From positions 1 to 64,000 of the forward strand of contig NZ_VJXY01000045.1 of the NCBI RefSeq assembly GCF_014831675.1: 64,000 nucleotides of DNA, given 5' to 3'. The translations under genes were made by a program, and so were the position numbers. This document shows, piece by piece, positions 56,733 through 64,000 of the stretch (position 1 is the stretch's first letter; the number at the start of each line of letters is the position of its first letter). Source of the DNA: Komarekiella delphini-convector SJRDD-AB1. Its GTDB lineage: Bacteria > Cyanobacteriota > Cyanobacteriia > Cyanobacteriales > Nostocaceae. The notes beneath the pieces were generated by a model. The model saw only the letters and a program-made list of their open reading frames with translations. It searched no databases and was not told the origin of the DNA.

Positions 56733-57028
56733 TCACTCATCATCTGTAAATAAAGACTCTAAATCTCGATAACCACTTACCACGCGCACAATGACTACGC
56801 TATCCTCAAACACTCGATAAAAATAATATAACCATCGACAGAAATCCCTCTGAGTGTCGGATCGATATTGGCATAACTCCTACCAATATTTGGAAATTTT
56901 GTTAGGTTTTGACATTTTTTATTAAACTCTTGAATAAACTTTTCCCCTGCATCAATATTGCGCTGGAGAAAATAATCTAAAATATTATCTAAATCTTGAC
57001 TAGCTTCTACAGAAATTACATATTGCAT
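56733..57028 (-). pseudogene. RelE/ParE-type toxin, frameshifted near its C-terminus
   Basis: The first 66 residues read ISVEASQDLDNILDYFLQRN, FPNIGRSYANIDPTLRGISVDGYIIF, a normal ParE/RelE-type toxin. The open frame then ends as IECLRIA-stop (56795). Adding one T to the TTTTT run continues YRVFEDSVVIVRVVSGYRDLESLF, the conserved end of the family, to a stop at 56733. So a one-base loss in a homopolymer removed the C-terminal strand that carries active residues. It could also be a sequencing error. It overlaps its antitoxin gene by one base (ATGA-type junction). Confidence 0.75.
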
Positions 57029-57294
57029 TATCCTTGATTCTCACGCGCTTTTCGTAATTTTTCTTCCAAACGTGCTATAACCACTTCACCATCAAGCACC
57101 TCTCCTATTTCAATTTGAGCAAGTCCAACAGCTATTTTTTTACGAGTTTCTTCCTCCCACGCCTGATAACCTTTGTCTGATTCTGCTAGCAATTTCAAGG
57201 CTTTAGTAATCACGTCTTCCGCATTTGCATATTTACCTGTAGCAATTTGCGCTTGGATAAATTGCTCTATTTCTGGCTTGAGTGTGATATTCAT
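57028..57294 (-). CDS. ParD/CopG-type antitoxin
   Basis: The 88-residue protein begins MNITLKPEIEQFIQAQIATGKYANAEDVITKALKLLAE, the ribbon-helix-helix of ParD-like antitoxins that bind DNA as dimers. The acidic, helical C-terminal half (DGEVVIARLEEKLRKAREN) would wrap the toxin. The toxin gene follows with a one-base overlap, the usual antitoxin-first order. Confidence 0.85.
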   Translation of the reverse strand: MNITLKPEIEQFIQAQIATGKYANAEDVITKALKLLAESDKGYQAWEEETRKKIAVGLAQIEIGEVLDGEVVIARLEEKLRKARENQG

Positions 57295-57492
57295 AACTTG
57301 TACCTCAACTAAAAAAAATAGATACGTTAACTTTGTTTTAACAGTATTGTCACATTCTTAGAAATACCCGACGACTAAAGTCGCGGCTATAGGAACGAAG
57401 GCTGCAAAGCAGCCTAATGAAATCTAGCCTATTTATGTAGCCCCAGATTTCAGTTTGTGGGCTATGCGCTTGCATTGGGATGCTCCCTTAAC

Positions 57493-57906
57493 TTATTCCT
57501 TCACATCACAAACTAACTTTTTAAATAAAGACAGAGAAATAATAGTTGTATTTAACAAAGTTTGCGCTTCATTAAAATCAGTATCACCTGTAATAAAAAA
57601 ATCTGCTTCTGCTGCGATCGCACAAGCTAAAAACTTTGCATCTTTCCTATCTCTGGGAAAATCAACCTCTACATCCACATCAATTAGTGTTGTAACTGTA
57701 TCAATCAAATGAACCCATCTTTGATATTGTGCTTCAGTTAACTTTAAACGAGGACGCTTTAAAACTTCCTTATACTCTGCTATAATTTCTGTCGAGATAA
57801 TCCACTCAAAATCAGAATTAGCAATCACAAATAAAATTACAGCCTCTGGATTTTTATCAGCTACAGCAGCAGAAACTATGATATTAGTATCAATAATAAC
57901 TTTCAT
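57493..57906 (-). CDS. PIN-domain toxin (VapC-like)
   Basis: The 137-residue protein has the PIN acidic residues: Asp6 in VIIDTNIIVSA, Glu43 in TEIIAEYKEVL, Asp90/93 in RKDAKFLACAIAAEAD, and ITGDTDFNE. PIN toxins are Mg-dependent RNases that cut tRNA or mRNA. It overlaps the end of the upstream antitoxin gene by 4 bases. This is the PIN family often listed as COG1569. Confidence 0.88.
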   Translation of the reverse strand: MKVIIDTNIIVSAAVADKNPEAVILFVIANSDFEWIISTEIIAEYKEVLKRPRLKLTEAQYQRWVHLIDTVTTLIDVDVEVDFPRDRKDAKFLACAIAAEADFFITGDTDFNEAQTLLNTTIISLSLFKKLVCDVKE

Positions 57907-58142
57907 TCTCCACGCCTATAGGCTTCAATTTCTGCCGCTATCTCTTCATCAGTCAATGGATTATCTGCATGGATCGCTTGTATTTCTTTGAATAACTTTC
58001 TTAATTCTTCTGCTAAAGTAGCCCTTTGATTATCCTTTGCCAAAATAATTACCTCTACTCGCTGTCCTGCTTGAAAGGGTAAATCAGATAATATTACTTG
58101 CTTTGGGTCTTCAATGGTAATGTAGGTTTTATAAGCGTTCAT
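57903..58142 (-). CDS. Antitoxin partner of the PIN toxin
   Basis: The 79-residue protein begins MNAYKTYITIEDPKQVILSDLPFQAGQRVEVIILA, a short beta-rich N-terminus of the SpoVT-AbrB-like or related type, followed by an acidic helical tail (TDEEIAAEIEAYRRG). It has the right size and position to neutralise the PIN toxin, with a 4-base overlap. Assignment rests mainly on this context. Confidence 0.75.
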   Translation of the reverse strand: MNAYKTYITIEDPKQVILSDLPFQAGQRVEVIILAKDNQRATLAEELRKLFKEIQAIHADNPLTDEEIAAEIEAYRRGE

Positions 58143-58439
58143 GATTTATCCTGTTAGTTAACTTTTATCTACCTTTGTTCTAACAATATTGCCACATTCT
58201 CAGCAATTATTTCTTCTAGTTTTATCGCACGATTTCGGTATGATAACTCTGGAGAAATGCTTTTTAGCGATGTTACAGTTATTTTCAGGTAAATGAACCA
58301 CATATTTTTTATCTCGCGCATAGACGCGGAGCGGCTTCCCGCAGGGTAGGCGCAAAGGCGCAGAGAAGAATGTAAGGGTATGGTTGAAATAAATGAAATC
58401 TGCTGTAAAAAATGCGATGTGAGCCGCATTACTTTTGAG

Positions 58440-59996
58440 CTACTCAAATCCGGGTAAAACTCCTTGTCCTTCTACTGTCTTGCTTCTCCGCTTCTCTGAT
58501 GTTTGGCTTTTCTTCTTACCGTTGTTTAACTGCTCTCGTTCTGCTCGAATTCGTTCTAATAACACAGATGCAGGTTCATCATCGGGATCTTGGGGGACGA
58601 GTTCGCCGCGAAAGGCTTTGGCGAGGATGGATTGATTAAATCGCTCAAGTTGTTTTTTTGCTTCTTGATATTGCTGTTCAATTTGAACTATAGCCTTAAA
58701 TAAAGAGCGTATTTGCTGCACAACTTCTTTTTGCTCCTGCAATGAACAAAAAGGTATTTCAAATTTTGCAATTTTTTGAGCATTTATATTAGACTGACTA
58801 ACGCCATCCGTCTTAACTCTCCAACAATAATCCTTTGCATATTTTGTATTTAAGCAGTAATTGAGATACTCTGAATCAAGCTCAACATAATTATCAATTT
58901 TAATTAGATAACCAGCAAAAATAGCAAAACGCTCACCTCGATATATGCTCGTTTTTCCAACTAACTCTGGACTGTTTGTTCTATTGAACAAAATATCACC
59001 AGGTTTCAAAGAGTATTTAGCAATTTCATCATCATCAGAGGTGTAGACAAGATCATTCCAATCAATCTCTCCATTTTGGAGATTTCCCATCCTCAGTACA
59101 GGAACTTTACCTTCTGCTGAAGACTTAGCTGAAGTTCCATATTGAAAAGTATGACAAAGCTTTTCCAATGTAATGTATTGCCAATCATCAGCAAGTGGCT
59201 CAGTTCCAAACTCTTCTTCATAAGCATAGATTGCTTCTATGTTTTCTTTATGTTTATCTGTCTTAGCTTCAATTAATCGTTTATCCCTAATCCTCTCCAG
59301 CAAAACTGAAGCAGGTTCAACGTCTGGGTTTTGTTCGCGCCAATCGGCTGTTAAATCGCCTCGGAAGGCTGCTGCGAGGACAGATTGACGGAAGCGATCG
59401 CACAATTCCGGTATAGCCTCAAGCGCCTCCTTTGCTCGTTGAGTGCGATCGTTTAATTCCTCAATCTTGGCAACAATCCGCTTTTGTTCGTTGAGTGGTG
59501 GGACAGGAATATCTACACTTCTGATTTTCTGGAGTATTAGACGGCGAATTGCTGAACCTGTCATACTACCAGTCATACTTTTAAAAGTTATAGGGCTGTT
59601 CAGCCAGTATTTGAGGTAGTAGGGATCGACTAAGTCCCGAATTGGCTTGAGCAGTGCAACGCTTGAGAGCATTGAAAACGCTTCAGTCAAATGATTGACG
59701 GCAGCTAAACCTGTCGTCACTCCGTCTTTGATGTAAAGAACATCTTCATATTCAACAGGACATCGAGAATAAATGGATTTGTGTACTTCTTCTGTTACAT
59801 AAGTTAGTTCAGTCGTGTCTAAACCGTGAGGCTTAATATTTTTGGCCGTTATGTAAGCATAAGTACCCTCTGCTGAATTTGGTGGAGAATGATGAGTCCC
59901 ATCTGTGACGAGATGACAAACCTCTGACAGCAATGCTGTAATCCAATGTTCCGGGTATCCATAACCTTCAGGCAATTCTATCAATTCGTCACTCAT
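58440..59996 (-). CDS. hsdS: Type I restriction-modification specificity subunit HsdS
   Basis: HsdS picks the DNA target for methylation by M2S and cutting by R2M2S. Two target-recognition domains (about 1-165 and 255-420) are each followed by a conserved helical spacer: PPLNEQKRIVAKIEELNDR...RQSVLAAAFRGDLT and SLQEQKEVVQQIRSLF...NQSILAKAFRGELVPQ, with PASVLLERIR after both. The 518-residue length fits two half-sites, so a bipartite recognition sequence is expected; its bases cannot be read. It is 471 bases downstream of hsdM with repeats and a 65-residue frame in between. Confidence 0.94.
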   Translation of the reverse strand: MSDELIELPEGYGYPEHWITALLSEVCHLVTDGTHHSPPNSAEGTYAYITAKNIKPHGLDTTELTYVTEEVHKSIYSRCPVEYEDVLYIKDGVTTGLAAVNHLTEAFSMLSSVALLKPIRDLVDPYYLKYWLNSPITFKSMTGSMTGSAIRRLILQKIRSVDIPVPPLNEQKRIVAKIEELNDRTQRAKEALEAIPELCDRFRQSVLAAAFRGDLTADWREQNPDVEPASVLLERIRDKRLIEAKTDKHKENIEAIYAYEEEFGTEPLADDWQYITLEKLCHTFQYGTSAKSSAEGKVPVLRMGNLQNGEIDWNDLVYTSDDDEIAKYSLKPGDILFNRTNSPELVGKTSIYRGERFAIFAGYLIKIDNYVELDSEYLNYCLNTKYAKDYCWRVKTDGVSQSNINAQKIAKFEIPFCSLQEQKEVVQQIRSLFKAIVQIEQQYQEAKKQLERFNQSILAKAFRGELVPQDPDDEPASVLLERIRAEREQLNNGKKKSQTSEKRRSKTVEGQGVLPGFE

Positions 59997-60050
59997 GTAA
60001 TCTACAAATTCTCTAACTCTTGTACAAACTCTTCTAAATTTAACTTTCTT

Positions 60051-60129
60051 CCTCTGTGCCCTCTGTGTCTCTGCGGTTTATAAATCATTTATTTAACCAC
60101 AGAGGCGCAGAGAACGCAGAGAAAAGAGG
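60051..60129. repeat. CCTCTGTG/CACAGAGG inverted repeat between hsdS and hsdM
   Basis: CCTCTGTG...TCTCTGCGGTTTA on the left (60051-60080) faces TAACCACAGAGGCGCAGAGA on the right (60094 on), forming a long imperfect hairpin. The unit is of the CGCAGAGA type also found at 14261-14296 and 61957-62053. Confidence 0.6.
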
Positions 60130-60232
60130 TTAAAGAGCAATTTATAATAACTCTTATTCTTTGCGACTTTGCGCCTTTGCGTGAGACAAAATTCATAATC
60201 TAAATCAGCAACGCCTGAACTAAGCAGATAAG

Positions 60233-60430
60233 TCAAAATAGCGGCTCTCTAGTTTCATATTCTCCCTGTTCTAGTCGTTCTAGCGGTTCTCCTACCCAAC
60301 CACCAATTACATCTTCAAAAAAACCAGGAGGCCAGCCTAATCCTTCTGGTGTTTTTTGCTGTGGTAGCCCACCTCTTCGGCTGGCGAGTTCCTTTTCTTG
60401 GCGCTCTTGGCGTCTTGGCGGTTCGTTCAT
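60233..60430 (-). CDS. Short conserved GWPPGFFE-type protein
   Basis: The 65-residue frame ends TPEGLGWPPGFFEDVIGGWVGEPLERLEQGEYETREPLF. The GWPPGFFE...W.GEPLER..QGEYE pattern recurs as a short tail in many cyanobacterial hypothetical proteins, so it is probably a real module, of unknown role. Its first 20 residues (PPRRQERQEKELASRRG) are encoded by a CGCTCTTGGCGTCTTGGCGG-type repeat. It lies between hsdM and hsdS on the same strand. Confidence 0.5.
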   Translation of the reverse strand: MNEPPRRQERQEKELASRRGGLPQQKTPEGLGWPPGFFEDVIGGWVGEPLERLEQGEYETREPLF

Positions 60431-60467
60431 TTTCCCAACTCAGATAAAATTGTCATATCGCGTATTC

Positions 60468-61937
60468 CTATTCTAAAAGTGGCAACCCCACCGAAGCACT
60501 CACCGCCTCCGCCGCTTCTTCACCTTCCAGCAATATCATCAAAGCTTCCATCTCTTTTGTCGCAATTCGCAGCTTTTCCATAATCTCAGCTGCAATCACC
60601 TCTGGCTCAGGCAAATTATCCCCCGATCGCAAACTATCATCCCGCAGCCAAGAAATATCCAAGTTTTCATTACGCTTAGTAATTTGCTCTCGCGTAAAAC
60701 ACCGCAAGCGTCCATCTTCTCCCAAATCCACACGAGGACTATTACCATTTGGCTCATCTCCATAGCACTGCTTAAACTCAGAGAAATGCTCAGGAGTTAG
60801 GGGAATGCGCTTACCAAAGCTGGGCATATTGGTTCGCATGTCATAAATCCACACTGCTTTAGTATTGCCCTTCTCTGTTGTCCCCCGTTGAAAAAACAGT
60901 ACATTCGTCTTCACACCTTGAGCATAAAATATCCCAGTTGGCAACCGCAAAATTGTATGCAAATTGCACTTAGCCATCAAGTCAGCGCGAATTGCTCGTC
61001 CTTGTCCATCTTCAAACAAGACGTTATCTGGCAAAACCACAGCGGCGCGTCCACCAGGTTTGAGTGATCTATATATATGTTGCAAAAACGCCAATTGCTT
61101 GTTTGAGGTGGAATAAGTAAAATCATCCCTGGAAGGTAGCCCACCGCCCTTCTTCGTGCCAAAGGGTGGATTAGTCAGAATTACATCGGCTTTTGCCAAA
61201 CGCTGTCCTTCCGAGGAAAGGGTATCGCCTAAATCTACTGCTCCTTCAATTCCGTGTAACATCATATTCATCAACAGCAAGCGGTGAGCATCCTGCACCA
61301 ACTCCATGCCATAAAATGCCTGATGCCGCTGGAAAGATTGCTGCGCTTCTGTCCACTCAAAGGGATCATGGTATTGTCGAATATAGCGATCGCCTGCAAT
61401 CAAAAACCCTCCCGTTCCCGCCGCTGGGTCTTGAATCAACTCTCCTGGTTGCGGCTTTACCAGAGCAACCATACAATCAATCAACGGTCTGGGTGTGAAG
61501 TACTGTCCTGCACCAGATTTCTTTTCGTCGGCGTTTTTCTGTAATACCCCTTCATACAAATCGCCAAACTCGTCTCGATGTTCAGAGAACCAGTCCAACT
61601 CATCAATACTAGTTACTAATTTCTTAAGGATGCGGGGTTGCTTGAGGGAAGTTTGAGCATTGGCAAAAATCGCCTGGACTCGCAAAGACGAATCCTCGGA
61701 GCCTAACATGAGCAGGAGCGATCGATAAAAGGATAGTTGCTCTACTCCATCTTTACTTACCAAATTTCCCCAGCGATAACCTTCCGGTAATTGCGCTTCT
61801 GCTCCCGTCTCCTGCGCCATTTTCAGGAATAGCAGATAGGTTAATTCTGTAACATATTGTAGATACGTAACGCCATCATCCCGTAAGACGTGGCACAAGT
61901 TCCAAAGTTTTTGAACAATATCGGTGGTAGCGACCAT
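60468..61937 (-). CDS. hsdM: Type I restriction-modification DNA methyltransferase subunit HsdM
   Basis: This is the N6-adenine methyltransferase subunit. The HsdM N-terminal helical domain (KLWNLCHVLRDDGVTYLQYVTELTYLLFLK) is followed by the AdoMet motif QDPAAGTGGFLIAGDRYI and the catalytic NPPFGTKKGGG. GAGQYFTPRPLIDCMV is also typical. Length 489 is normal. It lies 120 bases downstream of hsdR, separated by an inverted repeat, and belongs to the hsdR-hsdM-hsdS operon. Confidence 0.96.
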   Translation of the reverse strand: MVATTDIVQKLWNLCHVLRDDGVTYLQYVTELTYLLFLKMAQETGAEAQLPEGYRWGNLVSKDGVEQLSFYRSLLLMLGSEDSSLRVQAIFANAQTSLKQPRILKKLVTSIDELDWFSEHRDEFGDLYEGVLQKNADEKKSGAGQYFTPRPLIDCMVALVKPQPGELIQDPAAGTGGFLIAGDRYIRQYHDPFEWTEAQQSFQRHQAFYGMELVQDAHRLLLMNMMLHGIEGAVDLGDTLSSEGQRLAKADVILTNPPFGTKKGGGLPSRDDFTYSTSNKQLAFLQHIYRSLKPGGRAAVVLPDNVLFEDGQGRAIRADLMAKCNLHTILRLPTGIFYAQGVKTNVLFFQRGTTEKGNTKAVWIYDMRTNMPSFGKRIPLTPEHFSEFKQCYGDEPNGNSPRVDLGEDGRLRCFTREQITKRNENLDISWLRDDSLRSGDNLPEPEVIAAEIMEKLRIATKEMEALMILLEGEEAAEAVSASVGLPLLE

Positions 61938-61956
61938 AGTTGTTTATGATTTTTTT

Positions 61957-62053
61957 CACGCAGAGACGCAGAGACACAGAGCAAACTAATATATTTAAGC
62001 ATTTCATATCTCAAAACTCTCATCTTCTCTGCGCCTCTGCGCCTCTGCGTGAG
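61957..62053. repeat. CACGCAGAGACGCAGAGA inverted repeat between hsdM and hsdR
   Basis: CACGCAGAGACGCAGAGA near 61957 is mirrored by CTCTGCGCCTCTGCGTGAG ending at 62053. The repeat fills nearly the whole 120-base gap between hsdR and hsdM. It is the same family as 60051-60129. Confidence 0.65.
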
Positions 62054-62057
62054 CCAT

Positions 62058-64000
62058 TTAATTAGCAACATCCCAAATACCTTGATGAATCCTAATCACA
62101 ATATTTTCTAAATCTCCACCGAAAACCTTATTTAGTCGCTCGAAGCCACCGCCTTGAGTTTTAAATTCTCCTCTATCTAAAGCTTCGCGATCGACAATTG
62201 TTTCTGCTCTGAGTTGCTTCCCAATTCTTTCCAGCCACTTCCGTTGTGGAGCAGTCCAAGACTGACTCGCCAAAACTTGTTTGATGGCGCATTCAACTCG
62301 TTCACTATAAGGAATCAAAGCATCACCCAAAGCCGCCTGACGAATAAAGCCAATGATCGAAGCTGCAATATCCTCGTTAGTTGTTTCTCGCCATGCAGTT
62401 TGCAAGTTTGTTGCTGAATATCCTGCGGTATCAAGTAGCATTCGCAGTTCTTTTAATTGTGCTCTAGTCAACTCACGCGGACGCTGTGTGACAACAACTA
62501 GCGCCGGAATTTTATTCATGTTCTCTAGCAAGAAGGCTCGAAAGCTGTCTAGATAATCCTCTGGACGTTCAGCACTGCCATAACCCCGCTCAATTGAGCG
62601 TAACTCATCGGCATGACGGGAAATTAAAATTGGCTGAGTGCCACCATCTTGACGGTCAAGGATTTGCGCGATGCCTGCGGCGGGCGGAGCCATCGCCTTT
62701 TTCTGTTGAAACCATTCCCGCACCTGCTGTGGTGTACTTTGCTTGAGATGGGAAACAATATTTTGTACTGGCATTTGGGCGATCGCTTCTAACTGTTCCC
62801 GGTTATTATCGCTCAAGTGCCTGCGTTTTCGTTGCAGCTTGGCTAGGAGTTGGTCAATTACCATCTCTATAGCATCAGGTGTGTTAACTGTCTCTAACTC
62901 TTGGATTAATTGGGTAAAAGAAATGTTAGGGTTAACTACAATGGGTTTCATTGTGGAAACAGGTGCGATCGCCTCATATAATCGCACAGCATCAAAGACA
63001 CGAAACACCTCTTTACCAATATCATTACAAAGCCGGGTAGCCCTGCCTAACATCTGCTCGTAGAGAATTCGAGAATTGACTCGGCGAATAAACACGAGAT
63101 TACAAATTGCGGGGACATCAATCCCAGTTGTCAACAAGTCTACAGTCACAGCAACTTTTGGATTAACTTCATTGCGGAACTTGCGAATCAACTCCAACGG
63201 CTTGTCGGCATTTCCGGTAATTTTGACAACTGCATCATCCTCGACGCTGCCATAATATTCCTGGAACACTCGTTTAAGTTGGGTGACAACGATATCTGCA
63301 TGACTATCGGTGACGCAGAAAATCAGTGTTTTTTCTGGGAGCGATGGGTCAATTTGCTGTACTAAGGCTTCACAGACGACTCGGTTAAAATCCTCTGTCA
63401 CAACCCGGCGGTTGAATTGCTCAACATCAATTCGCACTTCATCTGGCGCATGAACCAAGTCAAGTTGCCCAGTTTGGGGATTGAAAAACTCCATCTGTTC
63501 GCCAGGATTCCACACTATCCCTTCTTCAGAAAGCTTTGTTTTAATTTGGAAAGGTGGCTCATGGTCAATTAACCAGCCATCTATCACAGCTTCTCGATAG
63601 CTGTAAATGTAAACAGGTTCGCCAAAAATTTCTGTGGTGTGTAGGGCTGGAGTTGCGGTTAAGCCAATCTTAACTGCGTCGAACTGCTCCAAAACTCGAC
63701 GGTATTTCGAGACGTAATCGTTAAAATCTCGAAATTCCAGTTCTGTATCACTTAATTCTCGGTCGAGTAAATAGCCCCGGTGACACTCATCCACGACAAT
63801 GCAATCATACTGATCTGCTGTGAGCATTGAGCTATCAGACGGGTAAAGAACTCGCTTTACCATACTCTGCACCGTTGCAATCTGAACTTTAGTATCGCGA
63901 TCAGGTTCGGTGTCTTTCAAATCCTTAATCTCGAAGATATCAGCAAAAGTTTGCAGGTTCTCCATCCGGGAATCTTTGAAAGCGTTGGCGGTTTGCTCAC
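62058..64000 (-). CDS. hsdR: Type I restriction endonuclease motor subunit HsdR (5' part outside window)
   Basis: The visible 647 codons are the central and C-terminal parts; the frame is still open at base 64000 (EQTANAFKDSRMENLQ). Superfamily 2 helicase motifs are seen: VVDECHRG (DECH box), GLTATPAL, and VTVDLLTTGIDVPAICNLVFIRR with EQMLGRATRL (motif VI). The C-terminus resembles the EcoEI R C-terminal helical domain. The N-terminal nuclease motif and P-loop should lie to the right of the window. It is the first gene of the operon with hsdM and hsdS. Confidence 0.93.
   Translation of the reverse strand, partial: EQTANAFKDSRMENLQTFADIFEIKDLKDTEPDRDTKVQIATVQSMVKRVLYPSDSSMLTADQYDCIVVDECHRGYLLDRELSDTELEFRDFNDYVSKYRRVLEQFDAVKIGLTATPALHTTEIFGEPVYIYSYREAVIDGWLIDHEPPFQIKTKLSEEGIVWNPGEQMEFFNPQTGQLDLVHAPDEVRIDVEQFNRRVVTEDFNRVVCEALVQQIDPSLPEKTLIFCVTDSHADIVVTQLKRVFQEYYGSVEDDAVVKITGNADKPLELIRKFRNEVNPKVAVTVDLLTTGIDVPAICNLVFIRRVNSRILYEQMLGRATRLCNDIGKEVFRVFDAVRLYEAIAPVSTMKPIVVNPNISFTQLIQELETVNTPDAIEMVIDQLLAKLQRKRRHLSDNNREQLEAIAQMPVQNIVSHLKQSTPQQVREWFQQKKAMAPPAAGIAQILDRQDGGTQPILISRHADELRSIERGYGSAERPEDYLDSFRAFLLENMNKIPALVVVTQRPRELTRAQLKELRMLLDTAGYSATNLQTAWRETTNEDIAASIIGFIRQAALGDALIPYSERVECAIKQVLASQSWTAPQRKWLERIGKQLRAETIVDREALDRGEFKTQGGGFERLNKVFGGDLENIVIRIHQGIWDVAN

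Noticed and set aside
58169-58447. 92-residue frame downstream of hsdS on the minus strand
   Set aside because: It overlaps the hsdS end and its first half reads a dispersed GACGCGGAGCGGCTTCCCG repeat. The last 44 residues (from an ATG at 58303, ending NVAILLEQR) could be a small real fragment, but the evidence is too weak.

Overview
The window looks like a chromosomal segment of a filamentous, probably heterocyst-type (Nostocales) cyanobacterium. The evidence is the very frequent HIP1 octamer GCGATCGC, heptanucleotide repeats of the ATGACTA/TTACGAA type in intergenic DNA, a PEP-CTERM protein, a cyAbrB regulator, large GAF/PAS hybrid histidine kinases including a cyanobacteriochrome photosensor, and many dispersed hairpin repeats.

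Layout. 1-9 kb: a membrane protein, a PEP-CTERM secreted protein, a di-haem c-type cytochrome of the peroxidase/RoxA superfamily, a PlsC-like acyltransferase, two subunits of a PaoABC-type molybdo-aldehyde oxidoreductase whose molybdopterin subunit is not alongside, and an FAD monooxygenase. 9-19 kb: leuC-leuD, an AT-rich restriction-modification gene (DNA methyltransferase fused to a PmeII-like nuclease) beside tRNA-Val, a DUF2227 protein, mazG, an aldehyde dehydrogenase and a TPR-M48 membrane protease. 20-27 kb: proA, a second FAD monooxygenase followed by a five-bladed glycosidase-like protein, a GAF protein, a GT39-type glycosyltransferase, and a decayed patch with a frameshifted antitoxin, a TPR-protein relic and a 21-bp minisatellite. 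27-33 kb: the hen1-pnkp RNA-repair pair, with pnkp broken by a nonsense codon inside the kinase domain, then a serine-recombinase-like protein lacking the usual catalytic residues. 33-46 kb: a second GT39 enzyme, two unknown proteins, a ClC channel-like protein, a cyAbrB regulator, an Rrf2 regulator, cbiB, pyrR and a membrane-anchored P-loop NTPase with 12 TPRs. 46-56 kb: an NTF2-like protein and four minus-strand two-component genes that could form a light-responsive phosphorelay. 56-64 kb: moaE, two toxin-antitoxin pairs (the ParE-like toxin is frameshifted) and a type I restriction-modification operon hsdR-hsdM-hsdS, with hsdR running off the window end.

The points most worth a second look are the DXCF-type dual-cysteine cyanobacteriochrome GAF domain in a REC-PAS-GAF-PAS-PAS-GAF-kinase protein, the nonsense-interrupted Pnkp carrying an in-frame PAS minisatellite, the methyltransferase-PmeII nuclease fusion with a perfect 17-bp inverted repeat in front of it, and the TPR-NTPase together with its miniature relic. 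Three single-base lesions (pnkp, a Phd-type antitoxin, a ParE-type toxin) indicate either gene decay or assembly errors; both explanations are kept open. All functional calls come from reading motifs and from family knowledge; no database search was run.
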